Source: Lentzea waywayandensis
Lineage (GTDB): Bacteria; Actinomycetota; Actinomycetes; Mycobacteriales; Pseudonocardiaceae
Length of the DNA: 64,000 bases
NCBI RefSeq assembly: GCF_900115955.1
Contig: NZ_FOYL01000007.1
Span: forward strand, 411,995-475,994
Direction: 5' to 3'
Shown here: in pieces, positions 51,364-60,787 of the stretch
Layout of the letters: each line of letters begins with the position of its first letter
Position numbering within the stretch: the stretch's first letter is position 1
The notes under the pieces: model-generated
Told to the model about the DNA's origin: nothing
Seen by the model: only the letters and a program-made list of their open reading frames with translations
Databases searched by the model: none
Translations under genes and position numbers: made by a program

Positions 51364-51607
51364 GCTTCGACCATGCTCCCGATCGTGCCGTATCGGCAAA
51401 CTACGTTGCTGATCCAGCAACGCCAGGGCCGGGCAGCAGGTGGCTCGACGGGGAGGAGGCTTGGGGGATCATCGTCGCGATTGCCCGGAAACACATCGGT
51501 GGGCCCTGCTCGCGCGACTGAAAGCGATGCGGCACCCCAACCGACTGGGCCACATGAGCTTGACGCACCCAAAGAGCATCCCGCTGACCAGCGTCAATCA
51601 ACTCAAA

Positions 51608-51636
51608 GGGCCGGACCCGACAAGCGGATCCGGCCC
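51608..51636 (-). terminator. lepA terminator
   Basis: GGGCCGGA (51608-51615) and TCCGGCCC (51629-51636) form a stem 15 bp beyond the lepA stop; on the minus strand it is followed by TTTGAGTT. Confidence 0.75.
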
Positions 51637-51651
51637 CGTCACGACTGAGAC

Positions 51652-53487
51652 CTACTTCTTGCCCTTCGGCTCATCAGTGGACAGCGCGGCGACGAAGGCC
51701 TCCTGGGGCACCTCGACGCGGCCGACCATCTTCATGCGCTTCTTGCCTTCCTTCTGCTTCTCGAGCAGCTTGCGCTTACGGGTGATGTCACCGCCGTAGC
51801 ACTTGGCCAGAACGTCCTTGCGGATCGCGCGAATGGTCTCGCGGGCGATCACGCGGGCACCGATCGCGGCCTGGATCGGCACCTCGAACTGCTGCCTGGG
51901 GATGAGCTCACGCAGACGGGTCGCCATGCGCGTGCCGTACGCGTAGGCGTAGTCCTTGTGCACGATCGCGCTGAACGCGTCGACCGTCTCACCCTGCAGC
52001 AGGATGTCGACCTTGACGAGCTCCGCGTCCTGCTCGCCGGACTCTTCGTAGTCCAGCGACGCGTAACCGCGGGTGCGCGACTTCAGCGAGTCGAAGAAGT
52101 CGAAGATGATCTCGCCGAGCGGCATCGTGTAGCGCAGCTCGACGCGGTCCTCCGACAGGTAGTCCATGCCGCCGAGCTGGCCGCGCTTGGACTGGCAGAG
52201 TTCCATGATCGCGCCGATGTAGTCGGACGGCGCGATGATGGTGCACTTGGTGACGGGCTCGTAGACCTCGGCGCGCTTGCCTTCCGGCCAGTCGGACGGG
52301 TTCGTCACGACGTGCTCGGTGCCGTCCTCCATCACGACGCGGTACACGACGTTCGGGGCGGTGGAGATGAGGTCGAGACCGTACTCGCGCTCCAGGCGGT
52401 CGCGGGTGATCTCCAGGTGCAGCAGCCCGAGGAAGCCGCAGCGGAAGCCGAAGCCCAGCGCCGCGGACGTCTCCGGCTCGTAGGTCAGGGCGGCGTCGTT
52501 GAGCTGGAGCTTGTCCAACGCCTCACGCAGCTCCGGGTAGTCCGAGCCGTCGACCGGGTACAGGCCGGAGTAGACCATCGGACGGGGCTCGCGGTAGCCG
52601 GCCAGCGGCTCCGTGGCGCCCTTGCGCTCCGACGTGACGGTGTCGCCGACCTTGGACTGGCGCACGTCCTTCACGCCGGTGATCAGGTAGCCCACCTCGC
52701 CGACGCCGAGGCCCTGCGACGGCTTGGGCTCCGGGGAGACGATGCCGACCTCGAGGATCTCGTGGGTGGCACCCGTCGACATCATCTTGATGCGCTCGCG
52801 CGGCGTGATCTTGCCGTCGACGACGCGGATGTAGGTGACGACGCCGCGGTAGGTGTCGTAGACCGAGTCGAAGATCATCGCGCGGGCCGGGGCGTCCGAG
52901 GCGCCGACCGGGGCCGGAACCTTCCGCACGACCTCGTCCAGCAGCGCCTCGACACCGAACCCGGTCTTCGCCGAGACGCGCAGCACCTCTTCCGGCTCGC
53001 AGCCGACGATGTGCGAGATCTCCTTGGCGTACTTGTCCGGGTCCGCCGCGGGCAGGTCGATCTTGTTCAGCACCGGGATGATGGTGAGGTCGTTCTCCAT
53101 CGCCAGGTACAGGTTCGCGAGCGTCTGCGCCTCGATGCCCTGCGCGGCGTCGACCAGCAGCACGGCGCCCTCACAGGCCTCCAGCGCGCGGGACACCTCG
53201 TAGGTGAAGTCGACGTGACCAGGCGTGTCGATCATGTGCAGGACGACGTCCTGCCCGTCGAGCTGCCACGGCAGACGCACGTTCTGCGCCTTGATGGTGA
53301 TGCCGCGCTCGCGTTCGATGTCCATGCGGTCCAGGTACTGCGCCCGCATCGCCCGCGCGTCGACCACGCCGGTGAGCTGCAGCATGCGGTCGGCCAGCGT
53401 CGACTTGCCGTGGTCGATGTGCGCGATGATGCAGAAGTTCCGGATGAGCTCCGGCGGCGTGAAGGTCGTGTCGGCGAACGTGGTCAA
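51652..53487 (-). CDS. lepA: Elongation factor 4 (LepA)
   Basis: 611 residues from TTG 53487 (GAGGAC 6-7 nt upstream). G1 AHIDHGKSTLADRML, G3 DTPGHVDFTYEV, G4 NKIDLP; C-terminal LepA-specific domain with LLEKQKEGKKRMK near the end. Ribosome-bound GTPase in translation quality/initiation. The frame is open far upstream (to 54009) but that is shadow. Same context as Rv2404c. Confidence 0.96.
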   Translation of the reverse strand: MTTFADTTFTPPELIRNFCIIAHIDHGKSTLADRMLQLTGVVDARAMRAQYLDRMDIERERGITIKAQNVRLPWQLDGQDVVLHMIDTPGHVDFTYEVSRALEACEGAVLLVDAAQGIEAQTLANLYLAMENDLTIIPVLNKIDLPAADPDKYAKEISHIVGCEPEEVLRVSAKTGFGVEALLDEVVRKVPAPVGASDAPARAMIFDSVYDTYRGVVTYIRVVDGKITPRERIKMMSTGATHEILEVGIVSPEPKPSQGLGVGEVGYLITGVKDVRQSKVGDTVTSERKGATEPLAGYREPRPMVYSGLYPVDGSDYPELREALDKLQLNDAALTYEPETSAALGFGFRCGFLGLLHLEITRDRLEREYGLDLISTAPNVVYRVVMEDGTEHVVTNPSDWPEGKRAEVYEPVTKCTIIAPSDYIGAIMELCQSKRGQLGGMDYLSEDRVELRYTMPLGEIIFDFFDSLKSRTRGYASLDYEESGEQDAELVKVDILLQGETVDAFSAIVHKDYAYAYGTRMATRLRELIPRQQFEVPIQAAIGARVIARETIRAIRKDVLAKCYGGDITRKRKLLEKQKEGKKRMKMVGRVEVPQEAFVAALSTDEPKGKK

Positions 53488-53570
53488 GGCAGTCCTCAAC
53501 AAAAAATCGGACGGGTGTCCCCTTATGGTCCCATAGAGGCCGCTGGGCTCTGCACCACTAGGGTGCGTCC

Positions 53571-53999
53571 GTGCAGATGAACGGTGAGGACCCCCGCCCG
53601 GCGAAGGGCGCGGTCCGCGAGGTTTTCGACGCGGCACAGGCCGCCAAGCTGGACTACTCGCCCACCATGGACGGCGACGCCGACCCCGGCGAGGTCGTGT
53701 GGGCCTGGGTGCCCTTCGAAGAGGACGCCAACCGCGGCAAGGACCGCCCGCTGCTGGTCGTGGGCCACATGAAGCGTGAACTGGTCGCGTTGATGCTCTC
53801 CTCGAAAGAGCCGCGCGACGACTACCTCGAACTGGGCGCGGGCGCCTGGGACCGCGAGGGCAGGCCGTCCTACCTGCGCCTCGACCGCGTCTTCGCCCTC
53901 GACTCGGACGACGACATCCGGCGCGAGGGTGCCGTGCTGGCACCCGGCGCCTTCGGCCAGGTCGTGGACGCCCTACGCGAACGTCACGGCTGGCGCTGA
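53571..53999 (+). CDS. PemK/MazF-like family protein
   Basis: 142 residues, GTG 53571. PGEVVWAWVPFEEDANRGKDRPLLVVG is the MazF/PemK strand pair (G-E-V-W-x-x-x-P-x-x-x-x-x-x-x-K-x-R-P-x-L-V-V), but there is no antitoxin gene nearby. The Rv2405 position beside lepA is similar, so this may be a housekeeping branch rather than a toxin. Overlaps the DUF397 gene end (convergent). Confidence 0.72.
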   Translation: MQMNGEDPRPAKGAVREVFDAAQAAKLDYSPTMDGDADPGEVVWAWVPFEEDANRGKDRPLLVVGHMKRELVALMLSSKEPRDDYLELGAGAWDREGRPSYLRLDRVFALDSDDDIRREGAVLAPGAFGQVVDALRERHGWR

Positions 54000-54160
54000 A
54001 CGAACGCACGCCACGCGGGTGCGCTGAAGCTCAGCGTGCCCGCGTCGGCGTTCTTGGAGTCACGAACCAGTACGTCCTGAGCGATCGAGACCTCGACGCA
54101 GTTCCCGTCCTCGGTCGCATCGCTGTAGCTGCTCTTACGCCAGACGCGGTCCTCGGCCAT
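53984..54160 (-). CDS. DUF397 protein
   Basis: 58 residues from ATG 54160. VWRKSSYSDATEDGNCVEV, VLVRDSKNADAGTLSFSAPAWRAFV is the DUF397 signature (W-R-K-S-S-Y-S...). Partner of the XRE gene just upstream; such pairs function in development or as toxin-antitoxin-like modules in actinomycetes. Overlaps the upstream gene by 26 bp. Confidence 0.92.
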   Translation of the reverse strand: MAEDRVWRKSSYSDATEDGNCVEVSIAQDVLVRDSKNADAGTLSFSAPAWRAFVQRQP

Positions 54161-54980
54161 CGAATTCCTCTCGCGGTGGGCTGACGTACTCCGCCAGCTT
54201 GCTCCGCGATTGTTCCGCACTCAGCGCGACCTCGTCCAGGTGATCGAAGATCAACCTGGTGCGCGCGATGGCTCCCGGATCCTGCACGAACACCTTCGCG
54301 AGGTCCGTCTCACCGAAGGCGACCGGGTACGCCTTCTCGTACTCCCAGAGCACGCAGCCGGACGACGGCACCACGACGTGCGCAGGCACGATCCGGATCT
54401 CCGGCGCACCGAACAAGAGCTTCGCGCACTGGTCTTCCATGATCTGGTCGTCCCCGACCTTCTGCTGCAACGCATGCTCATGGATGTAGAACAGACAAGT
54501 CGGCCGATCATGCCGCCCCAGGATCGCCTGACGTTCGATGCGGAACTGCACGATCGTCGGGATTCGTTCCTCCGCGATGAGGCCGCCCAACCGGTACAGC
54601 GCGTCGGCGTACTCCGGCGTCTGCGAAAGGCCCGGCACGGACCGCGGGTCATAGCTGGTGATCGTCTTGGCGGTCGCCTCGGCGAAGGCCATCGTCCGCG
54701 TGTTGTCCGGCACCTGGACGATGTACTCGTCGAAGGCCTTCTCATAACGGCGCCGGAACTCCTCGAAGAAGTCGACGTCCTTGCCGCACGCGGTCAGGAA
54801 CTGCACGAGGTCGATCTCGCTCGCACGAGCCTTCCCGTGCTCGATGGTGGACATCTTGCTCGGATCCCAGCCGAGCCGGATGGCCATCGCGCGGCCACCC
54901 AGATCGGTGCAGGTCTCCCGCAACCGACGCAGTTCGTCCCCGAGATCCCGGCTGTACACAGTGGATGTGATCACAGTCAT
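54135..54980 (-). CDS. XRE-family regulator with DUF5753 (Scr1-like)
   Basis: 281 residues. N-terminal helix-turn-helix around GDELRRLRETCTDLGGRAMA and WDPSKMSTIEHGKARASEIDL, then the DUF5753 domain (SVPGLSQTPEYADAL, IVQFRIERQAIL, HEHALQQKVGD). The classic partner is DUF397, here overlapping its end. Cytoplasmic DNA-binding protein; target unknown. Confidence 0.9.
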   Translation of the reverse strand: MTVITSTVYSRDLGDELRRLRETCTDLGGRAMAIRLGWDPSKMSTIEHGKARASEIDLVQFLTACGKDVDFFEEFRRRYEKAFDEYIVQVPDNTRTMAFAEATAKTITSYDPRSVPGLSQTPEYADALYRLGGLIAEERIPTIVQFRIERQAILGRHDRPTCLFYIHEHALQQKVGDDQIMEDQCAKLLFGAPEIRIVPAHVVVPSSGCVLWEYEKAYPVAFGETDLAKVFVQDPGAIARTRLIFDHLDEVALSAEQSRSKLAEYVSPPREEFDGRGPRLA

Positions 54981-55039
54981 AGGCCGAAGCTAGGGTTTGT
55001 AGCGGGTCCAAAGAAGGTGCTCATTCGGGTGAAAACGTC

Positions 55040-55882
55040 CTACGCAAGGCGCGTGATGTCGACCGTCACCTCCAGCGCGGTCGCCGCCCCACCCGAATAG
55101 ATTCCCTTCAACGGAGCCACATCCGCGTAGTCACGCCCGAGCGCGACCCAGATGTGCCGAGGCCCGACCGGCATCGCGTTGGTCGGGTCATACCCCCACC
55201 ACCCACCGGTCCACGCCTCGATCCACGCGTGCGACTCGCCGCGCACCGTTTCTCGCAGCGCGCCGTCCTTCTTCGTGTGCAGGTATCCGGAGACGTACCG
55301 CGCCGGAATCCCCATGCCGCGCAACAACACGAGCGTCAGGTGCGCGAAGTCCTGACAGACGCCCTTGCGTTCGTGCCACGCGTCGACGGCCGAGCTGTGC
55401 ACGCCCGTGGACCCCGCCTGGTACTTCAGCTGCTCCGACACCCACTGCGAAGCGGCCAGCACGGCCTCGGACGGCGTCTTGCCCTTCTTCAGCTCACGCG
55501 CCTTGCTCAACAGCTCACGGTTGCGCGGCGTGTAGCGCGTCGGCTCGAGGAACTCCGTGTACCGGTCGAGGAGGTTCTCCTCGCGCATGTCCGCCCATGT
55601 GCCCGTGGTCACCGGCTCGATCAGGTCGCTCGTCTCCACCACCGACGACGCGACGACCTGCAGTTCCTTGTGCGGCGCATGGAGGTCGAACGACGTGACC
55701 TCCGTGCCCCAGTAGTCCGTGTACCGGTACGCACGGGTCGCCGGCGTGGTCTCGACGCGTGAGACGACCACGTTCTGACGGCGGTCACCGCGCGGTGTCA
55801 GCCGCGCCTCGTTGTACGACTGCATGACCGGTGCCTCGTACTGATAGCCCGTCGTGTGCACGACACGCACTCGCCAGCTCAT
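55040..55882 (-). CDS. Transglutaminase-like cysteine hydrolase
   Basis: 280 residues from ATG 55882. N-terminal beta domain, then core with KGVCQDFAHLTLVLLRGMGIPARYVSGYL, GESHAWIEAW and WGYDPTNA: the Cys-His-Asp triad. Third gene of the ATP-grasp/alpha-E/transglutaminase operon, thought from genome context to make or break amide bonds on a small peptide or polymer. Real substrate unknown. 2-nt gap to the alpha-E gene. Confidence 0.9.
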   Translation of the reverse strand: MSWRVRVVHTTGYQYEAPVMQSYNEARLTPRGDRRQNVVVSRVETTPATRAYRYTDYWGTEVTSFDLHAPHKELQVVASSVVETSDLIEPVTTGTWADMREENLLDRYTEFLEPTRYTPRNRELLSKARELKKGKTPSEAVLAASQWVSEQLKYQAGSTGVHSSAVDAWHERKGVCQDFAHLTLVLLRGMGIPARYVSGYLHTKKDGALRETVRGESHAWIEAWTGGWWGYDPTNAMPVGPRHIWVALGRDYADVAPLKGIYSGGAATALEVTVDITRLA

Positions 55883-55884
55883 GG

Positions 55885-56832
55885 TCAGCCCACCTCGGTG
55901 TTCGTCCAGGCGACCCACGGCGCCACGTGGAAGTACTGCTGCGACACGGCCTCACCGACGTCACGCACGGTCTTCTGCAACGCCGAAAGACGTTTCGGCA
56001 GATCGGGCAGCAGATCGTGCGGCCTCAAGAACTCCAGGTCGCTCCGTGCCTTACCGAGCAGCCGCAACGCCTCCGCGCGCGCACCGACACGCACGGACGG
56101 TTGGTTCTCCAGCTGCTCCAGACACGACTCGGCCTGCTTCAACGCGTGGAACACCGACCGCGGGAACAGCCTGTCCAACAACAGGAACTGCACCACTCTC
56201 GACGCGTCCAACGCGCCGCGGTACGTCCTCAGGTACGTGTCGTGCGCACCGGCCGACCGCAGAACCGTGACCCATCCAGGCGAAGACGCCTTGTCCCCCA
56301 CACGAGCCAAAAGCAGTCGCACGATCATGTCGACGCGCTCGACCGACCGTCCCAGCACGAGGAACCGCCACCCGTCGTCCCGTGACATCGTGGAGTCCGC
56401 CAGCCCGGCGAACATCGCCGCGCGCTCCTCCACGAAGCTGAAGAACGCATGCGGCCCCATCGTGCGCGCGTAGGTCTGCCGTTCCGCGACGGCGTTCCAC
56501 ATCGCGTTGAGGCACTCCCACATTTCGGTCGACACGACCTCACGAGCACCACGCGTGTTCTCGCGCGCGCTGTTGACCGACGACACGATCGAGCTGGGGT
56601 TGTCCTTGTTGTACGCCACCAGTTCCGTCAACGACCACACGTCGAACTGGTCGGCACCCTCCGGCGGCGTGATGCCCAGAACCGTCAGCAGCTGCCGTGA
56701 CGTGGCGTCCGGGTCGACCGTCGCGTCCTCCAACAGCTGATGGACCGAAACGTCCAGGATGCGCGCCGTGTCATCCGCCCGTTCGACGTAGCGGCCGATC
56801 CAGTACAGCGACTCAGCGTTGCGTGCCAGCAT
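55885..56832 (-). CDS. Alpha-E domain protein
   Basis: 315 residues. LARNAESLYWIGRYVERADDTARILD is the alpha-E hallmark; all-helical throughout. Always found beside the circularly permuted ATP-grasp and transglutaminase; may bind substrate or partner. Second gene of the operon (Rv2410c-like). No catalytic site. Confidence 0.9.
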   Translation of the reverse strand: MLARNAESLYWIGRYVERADDTARILDVSVHQLLEDATVDPDATSRQLLTVLGITPPEGADQFDVWSLTELVAYNKDNPSSIVSSVNSARENTRGAREVVSTEMWECLNAMWNAVAERQTYARTMGPHAFFSFVEERAAMFAGLADSTMSRDDGWRFLVLGRSVERVDMIVRLLLARVGDKASSPGWVTVLRSAGAHDTYLRTYRGALDASRVVQFLLLDRLFPRSVFHALKQAESCLEQLENQPSVRVGARAEALRLLGKARSDLEFLRPHDLLPDLPKRLSALQKTVRDVGEAVSQQYFHVAPWVAWTNTEVG

Positions 56833-56845
56833 TTCGCGCGCCTCC

Positions 56846-58486
56846 CTACTGCTGCTGTTGTTGCTGGGAAGTGGTCAGCTCGGGCCCTTGTTCCGCCGCC
56901 GCGACCTCCATTTCGGACGGACCGGCGAGCCCAGGCTGCGCCAGCTCCCGCTCCTGGGTGGACGACTTGGCCGCCAGCACCCACGTGTCCTTGGACCCGC
57001 CGCCCTGCGAAGAGTTCACGATGAGGCTGCCCTCGGGCAGTGCGACACGAGTCAACCCACCCGGCAACACGAAGATGAAGTTGCCGTCGTTCACCGCGAA
57101 CGGCCGCAGGTCCACGTGCCGCGGCGCCAGCTTGTCCCCCACCTTGGTCGGCACCGTGCTCAGCTGCACGACGGGCTGCGCGATCCATCCACGCGGGTTG
57201 CTCTTGATCCGCTTCCGCAGCGAGTTGAGCTCCCGGACCGTCGCGTCCGGACCGAACACGATCCCGTACCCGCCAGACCCCTCGACGGGCTTCACCACCA
57301 GCTCGTCGAGGTGGTCGAACACGTGCGACCGCTCCTCCGACAGCCAGCACCGGAACGTGTCCACGTTGGGCAGCAAGCACTTCTCGCCGAGGTAGTACTG
57401 CACGATCTCCGGCATGTAGGTGTAGACGAGCTTGTCGTCCGCCACCCCGTTGCCCACCGCGTTGGCGACGACGACGTTGCCCGCCCGCGCCGCGTTCAGC
57501 AGGCCGGCGATCCCCAGCACCGAGTCCGGCCGGAAGTGCACGGGATCCAGGAAGTCGTCATCGATGCGCCGATAGATGACGTCGACCTGCCGCTCGCCCT
57601 CGGTCGTGCGGAGGTAAACGAAGTTGTCGCGGCAGAACAGATCCCGCCCCTCGACCAGCTCCACACCCATCTGCCGCGCGAGCAACGAGTGCTCGAAGTA
57701 CGCGCTGTTGCCAAGGCCAGGCGTGAGCACGACAACGTTCGGGTCCGCGGCGTTGGGCGCGGCAGCGTTCCTCAAGGCCCGAAGCAGATGAACCGCGTAG
57801 TCACCCACAGCGCGCACACGGTGCCGTGCGAACAGGTCAGGAAAGACCCGCGCCATCGTCCGCCGGTTCTCCATGACGTAGGAGACGCCGGACGGGCAAC
57901 GAAGATTGTCTTCGAGAACCCGGAAAGTCCCTTGCTCATCGCGCACGAGGTCCACACCGGCAACGTGGATGCGCACCCCGTTGGGCGGACTGATGCCAGC
58001 CGCCTCGCGATGGAAGTGCTCGCAGCTCGTAATGAGACGACGGGGCAACACTCCATCCCGAACGATCTGCGCGTCGCCATAGATGTCCGCGAGGAACATC
58101 TCCATCGCCCGCACCCGCTGAACGATGCCCTTTTCGAGCTTCGACCACTCGGTCGCGGTGATGATCCGAGGGATCAGATCGAGCGGGAACGGCCTTTCCT
58201 GACCGCTCAGCGAGAACGTGATCCCTTGGTCGACAAAGGCCCGCCCAAGCGCCTCAGAGCGCGCGTTCAGCTCGTTGACCTGCGACGGAGCCACCGACTC
58301 GTACAGCGCGCGGTAAGCACTGCGCACCCCGTTGTCGGTGGAGAACATCTCGTCGTAGGCACCGGCATGGGGCCGTGCGGGATTCAGATAGCCGTTGAAC
58401 AGCTCACCGAGCCTCGGCGTGGTGACCGTGCGGCTGCGGCGCAGTCCTGAGGTGCGGGCTCGGTGTTCCATGGTCCACATCTTCAC
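56846..58486 (-). CDS. Circularly permuted ATP-grasp protein
   Basis: 546 residues. GVRIHVAGVDLVRDEQGTFRVLEDNLRCPSGVSYVMENRR and VVKPVEGSGGYGIVFGPDA are the CP_ATP-grasp motifs for ATP and metal binding. Predicted amide ligase. N-terminus has M at 58486; a shorter start at ATG 58471 (MEHRARTSG) is possible. The C-terminal tail ends in six Gln, which is unusual. First gene of the operon (Rv2411c-like). Confidence 0.9.
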   Translation of the reverse strand: MKMWTMEHRARTSGLRRSRTVTTPRLGELFNGYLNPARPHAGAYDEMFSTDNGVRSAYRALYESVAPSQVNELNARSEALGRAFVDQGITFSLSGQERPFPLDLIPRIITATEWSKLEKGIVQRVRAMEMFLADIYGDAQIVRDGVLPRRLITSCEHFHREAAGISPPNGVRIHVAGVDLVRDEQGTFRVLEDNLRCPSGVSYVMENRRTMARVFPDLFARHRVRAVGDYAVHLLRALRNAAAPNAADPNVVVLTPGLGNSAYFEHSLLARQMGVELVEGRDLFCRDNFVYLRTTEGERQVDVIYRRIDDDFLDPVHFRPDSVLGIAGLLNAARAGNVVVANAVGNGVADDKLVYTYMPEIVQYYLGEKCLLPNVDTFRCWLSEERSHVFDHLDELVVKPVEGSGGYGIVFGPDATVRELNSLRKRIKSNPRGWIAQPVVQLSTVPTKVGDKLAPRHVDLRPFAVNDGNFIFVLPGGLTRVALPEGSLIVNSSQGGGSKDTWVLAAKSSTQERELAQPGLAGPSEMEVAAAEQGPELTTSQQQQQQ

Positions 58487-58560
58487 CCTGTTCAGGGCAA
58501 TTTCGCACTAGTCCGACCGGACAGAAACCTGCCGGAAACGAAACTCGGTACTTTCCAGGC

Positions 58561-60777
58561 GTGACGACGGCGGATGAGTCAGTGCGGATGGCCCTGGATC
58601 GTGTCATCGAGTTCGGGGAGCCGATCACACGGCTCGCCGTCAACACGGACATCGCCGCGGACCCACTGCTCGAAGTACACGGGCACCGGGGGCGCGCGGT
58701 CGTGCACGCGAACACCGGAGTGCGCTACGAGGGCGAGCACCGGATCGACTGGCGTCCTGCAACCGACAACCTGGCGGGGTTCTCCCGACCCGACGGCCTT
58801 CAGGTGCGGGTCGACGGCAAGGACGTCCTGATCCGCACCACCGGTGACACGGGCGAGTGGCGCACTCTGAGCGGCCACACCACACCGATAACGGCGGTCA
58901 CGACCTGCCCGACACCGGGAGGGCCACTGGTCGTGTCCGCGAGTGTGGGCGGCACGATCCGTCTCTGGGACCCGCGCAGTGGGGAGCAGTTGCGCATCGG
59001 TGCTCCTGGCGGCCGGGTCGACCACGTGGTCAGCATCGTCGGACCCGACGGGCGCCCGCGGATCGTCTCCGGTGACGACGACGGCAACGTCCAGATCTGG
59101 AATCCGCGGCTACCGCCTGTTCCCCGCATCGGACCGGTGTCCACTCGTGGGTTCAGCGATCGCGTCGCGCAGGAGGACCTGCTCGACCGCGGCACCCTGG
59201 TGGAAGCGCTCCGGGACGTGCTTCGGCCCGGTGACGACGACGGACCGACCGTGATCACGGTGGAGGGCGCCTGGGGTTCGGGCAAGAGCACGCTGCTGGA
59301 GCTGGTCAAGAACCGGCTGCCCACCCCGCCCACCGCGACGCGGCCACGGCGCAGGTTCACCGTGAGCCAGGCGGACCGGATGCTGTACCGGCCTCCCGCG
59401 GGGACGGAGCCGCCGGAGCAGAAGCCGACGAAGATCAAGCCGATGATCCACCCGCTGGTCGTGTCGTTCAACCCGTGGCGGCACCAGTCGAGTGAGCAGG
59501 TGTGGGCCGGACTCGCGAAGGCCGTGACCGAGGCCGCCGAATCGGCGATCATGCCGCACCAGAACAACCGCGAGCGGTACTGGTTCGCCCGCAACGCCGG
59601 CCGTGTCGACCGCCGCCATCTCCAGCGTCAGCTGTGGAGGCGGATCTTCTCCCCGTTGTTGTCGTTCGCCGGCCTCGGTTTCGGGCTGTCCGTGCTGGGC
59701 GCGCTCACGAAAATCAACCTCGGCTGGGCCTGGTGGGCGACCGCGGGGCTCGCCGCGGCAGGCGTTGTCCACACAGGACTGCGGTACCTCTTCGGCAAGG
59801 CGTCGGCGTTCCTGCCGGGCGAGCTGTTCGCCGGACCGGTCGTCAGCAACGCTTTCTCCGCCACCACAACGGATTCGTTGATCCGCGACCCGTACTACAA
59901 CGCTCGATCCGGCTATCTCTACCTGGTGCAGCACGACATCAGGGCGTTGCTGAGGGACCTGGAGACGCACAGACACCGCCTCATCCTGCTGATCGACGAT
60001 CTCGACCGGTGCACCCCGCGCACCACGGCTCAGGTGTTCGAAGCGATCAACGTGTTTCTGTCAGACGACTTCCCCGCGACGAGGTTCGTGCTGGGTCTCG
60101 ACACCGCGGTCGTCGCATCGCACGTCGACCACGCCTACAAGGAACTCGCCGACGCGAAGATCGTGACGCACCCGGACGATCCGAGTCCGGGGTGGACGTT
60201 CCTGCGCAAGCTCGTCCAGCTCCCGGTGCGGCTGCCCCGCACCACGGAGGACAACGTCGACCGGATCCTGCTCGCCCAGCTCGGACCGGTACATCGCGAG
60301 GAACCCCATGCCGACGCCGAGGTCCCGGTCGAGCCGGTCATCACCGCAGAGGCCGCGGTGATCCCGGGGACGGCGACCGTCGAGCAGGTCGTCGTCGCGA
60401 TCGAGCAGCACGCCGAAGTACGCGAACATCTGCGGCACCGGCTCAAGGCTCAGCCCGAGCAGTCGGTGCGCGAGGAGAAGCGGCTGCTCAACGTGTGGCA
60501 GTTCTACCTGCGTGTGCTGGTCTCCGAGGACGTCAGACAGGCGAGCCACCTGGTCGCCGTCGCCGAGATAGCTACGCGGTGGCCCGCCTACCTGCACCGG
60601 CTGCGCGGTGGCTGGCAGGAGCTGGCCGATGCGCTCGACGACGACGTCCAGTGGGGCGCGACGATCGCCAGGCTCGGGTTCACCTACTCCGACCGCAAGG
60701 CGGCGGTGAACCTGCGGGACCTGCTGCGCGACTGCGATGCGCAAGCGGTTGCGAGGCTGGCGACCAGGCTCTTCTAG
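58561..60777 (+). CDS. WD40-KAP P-loop ATPase with membrane segment
   Basis: 738 residues, GTG 58561. N-terminal WD40-like blades (about 95-190: SGHTTPITAVTTCPTPGGPL, SVGGTIRLWDPRSGEQL, DDDGNVQIWNP). KAP ATPase with Walker A VEGAWGSGKSTLL (about 236-244), two transmembrane helices (about 362-405: LLSFAGLGFGLSVLGAL, WATAGLAAAGVVHTGL) inserted as in KAP proteins, Walker B HRLILLIDDLDRC (about 473-484). C-terminal helical region. Membrane-anchored signalling-type ATPase; several KAP proteins are linked to defence. Stands alone, divergent from the ATP-grasp operon. Role is inference. Confidence 0.82.
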   Translation: MTTADESVRMALDRVIEFGEPITRLAVNTDIAADPLLEVHGHRGRAVVHANTGVRYEGEHRIDWRPATDNLAGFSRPDGLQVRVDGKDVLIRTTGDTGEWRTLSGHTTPITAVTTCPTPGGPLVVSASVGGTIRLWDPRSGEQLRIGAPGGRVDHVVSIVGPDGRPRIVSGDDDGNVQIWNPRLPPVPRIGPVSTRGFSDRVAQEDLLDRGTLVEALRDVLRPGDDDGPTVITVEGAWGSGKSTLLELVKNRLPTPPTATRPRRRFTVSQADRMLYRPPAGTEPPEQKPTKIKPMIHPLVVSFNPWRHQSSEQVWAGLAKAVTEAAESAIMPHQNNRERYWFARNAGRVDRRHLQRQLWRRIFSPLLSFAGLGFGLSVLGALTKINLGWAWWATAGLAAAGVVHTGLRYLFGKASAFLPGELFAGPVVSNAFSATTTDSLIRDPYYNARSGYLYLVQHDIRALLRDLETHRHRLILLIDDLDRCTPRTTAQVFEAINVFLSDDFPATRFVLGLDTAVVASHVDHAYKELADAKIVTHPDDPSPGWTFLRKLVQLPVRLPRTTEDNVDRILLAQLGPVHREEPHADAEVPVEPVITAEAAVIPGTATVEQVVVAIEQHAEVREHLRHRLKAQPEQSVREEKRLLNVWQFYLRVLVSEDVRQASHLVAVAEIATRWPAYLHRLRGGWQELADALDDDVQWGATIARLGFTYSDRKAAVNLRDLLRDCDAQAVARLATRLF

Positions 60778-60787
60778 AGGCGCACCT

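Noticed and set aside
53571..54160. PemK/MazF-like gene and DUF397 as a toxin-antitoxin pair
   Set aside because: They are convergent and DUF397 is already paired with the XRE gene upstream of it.
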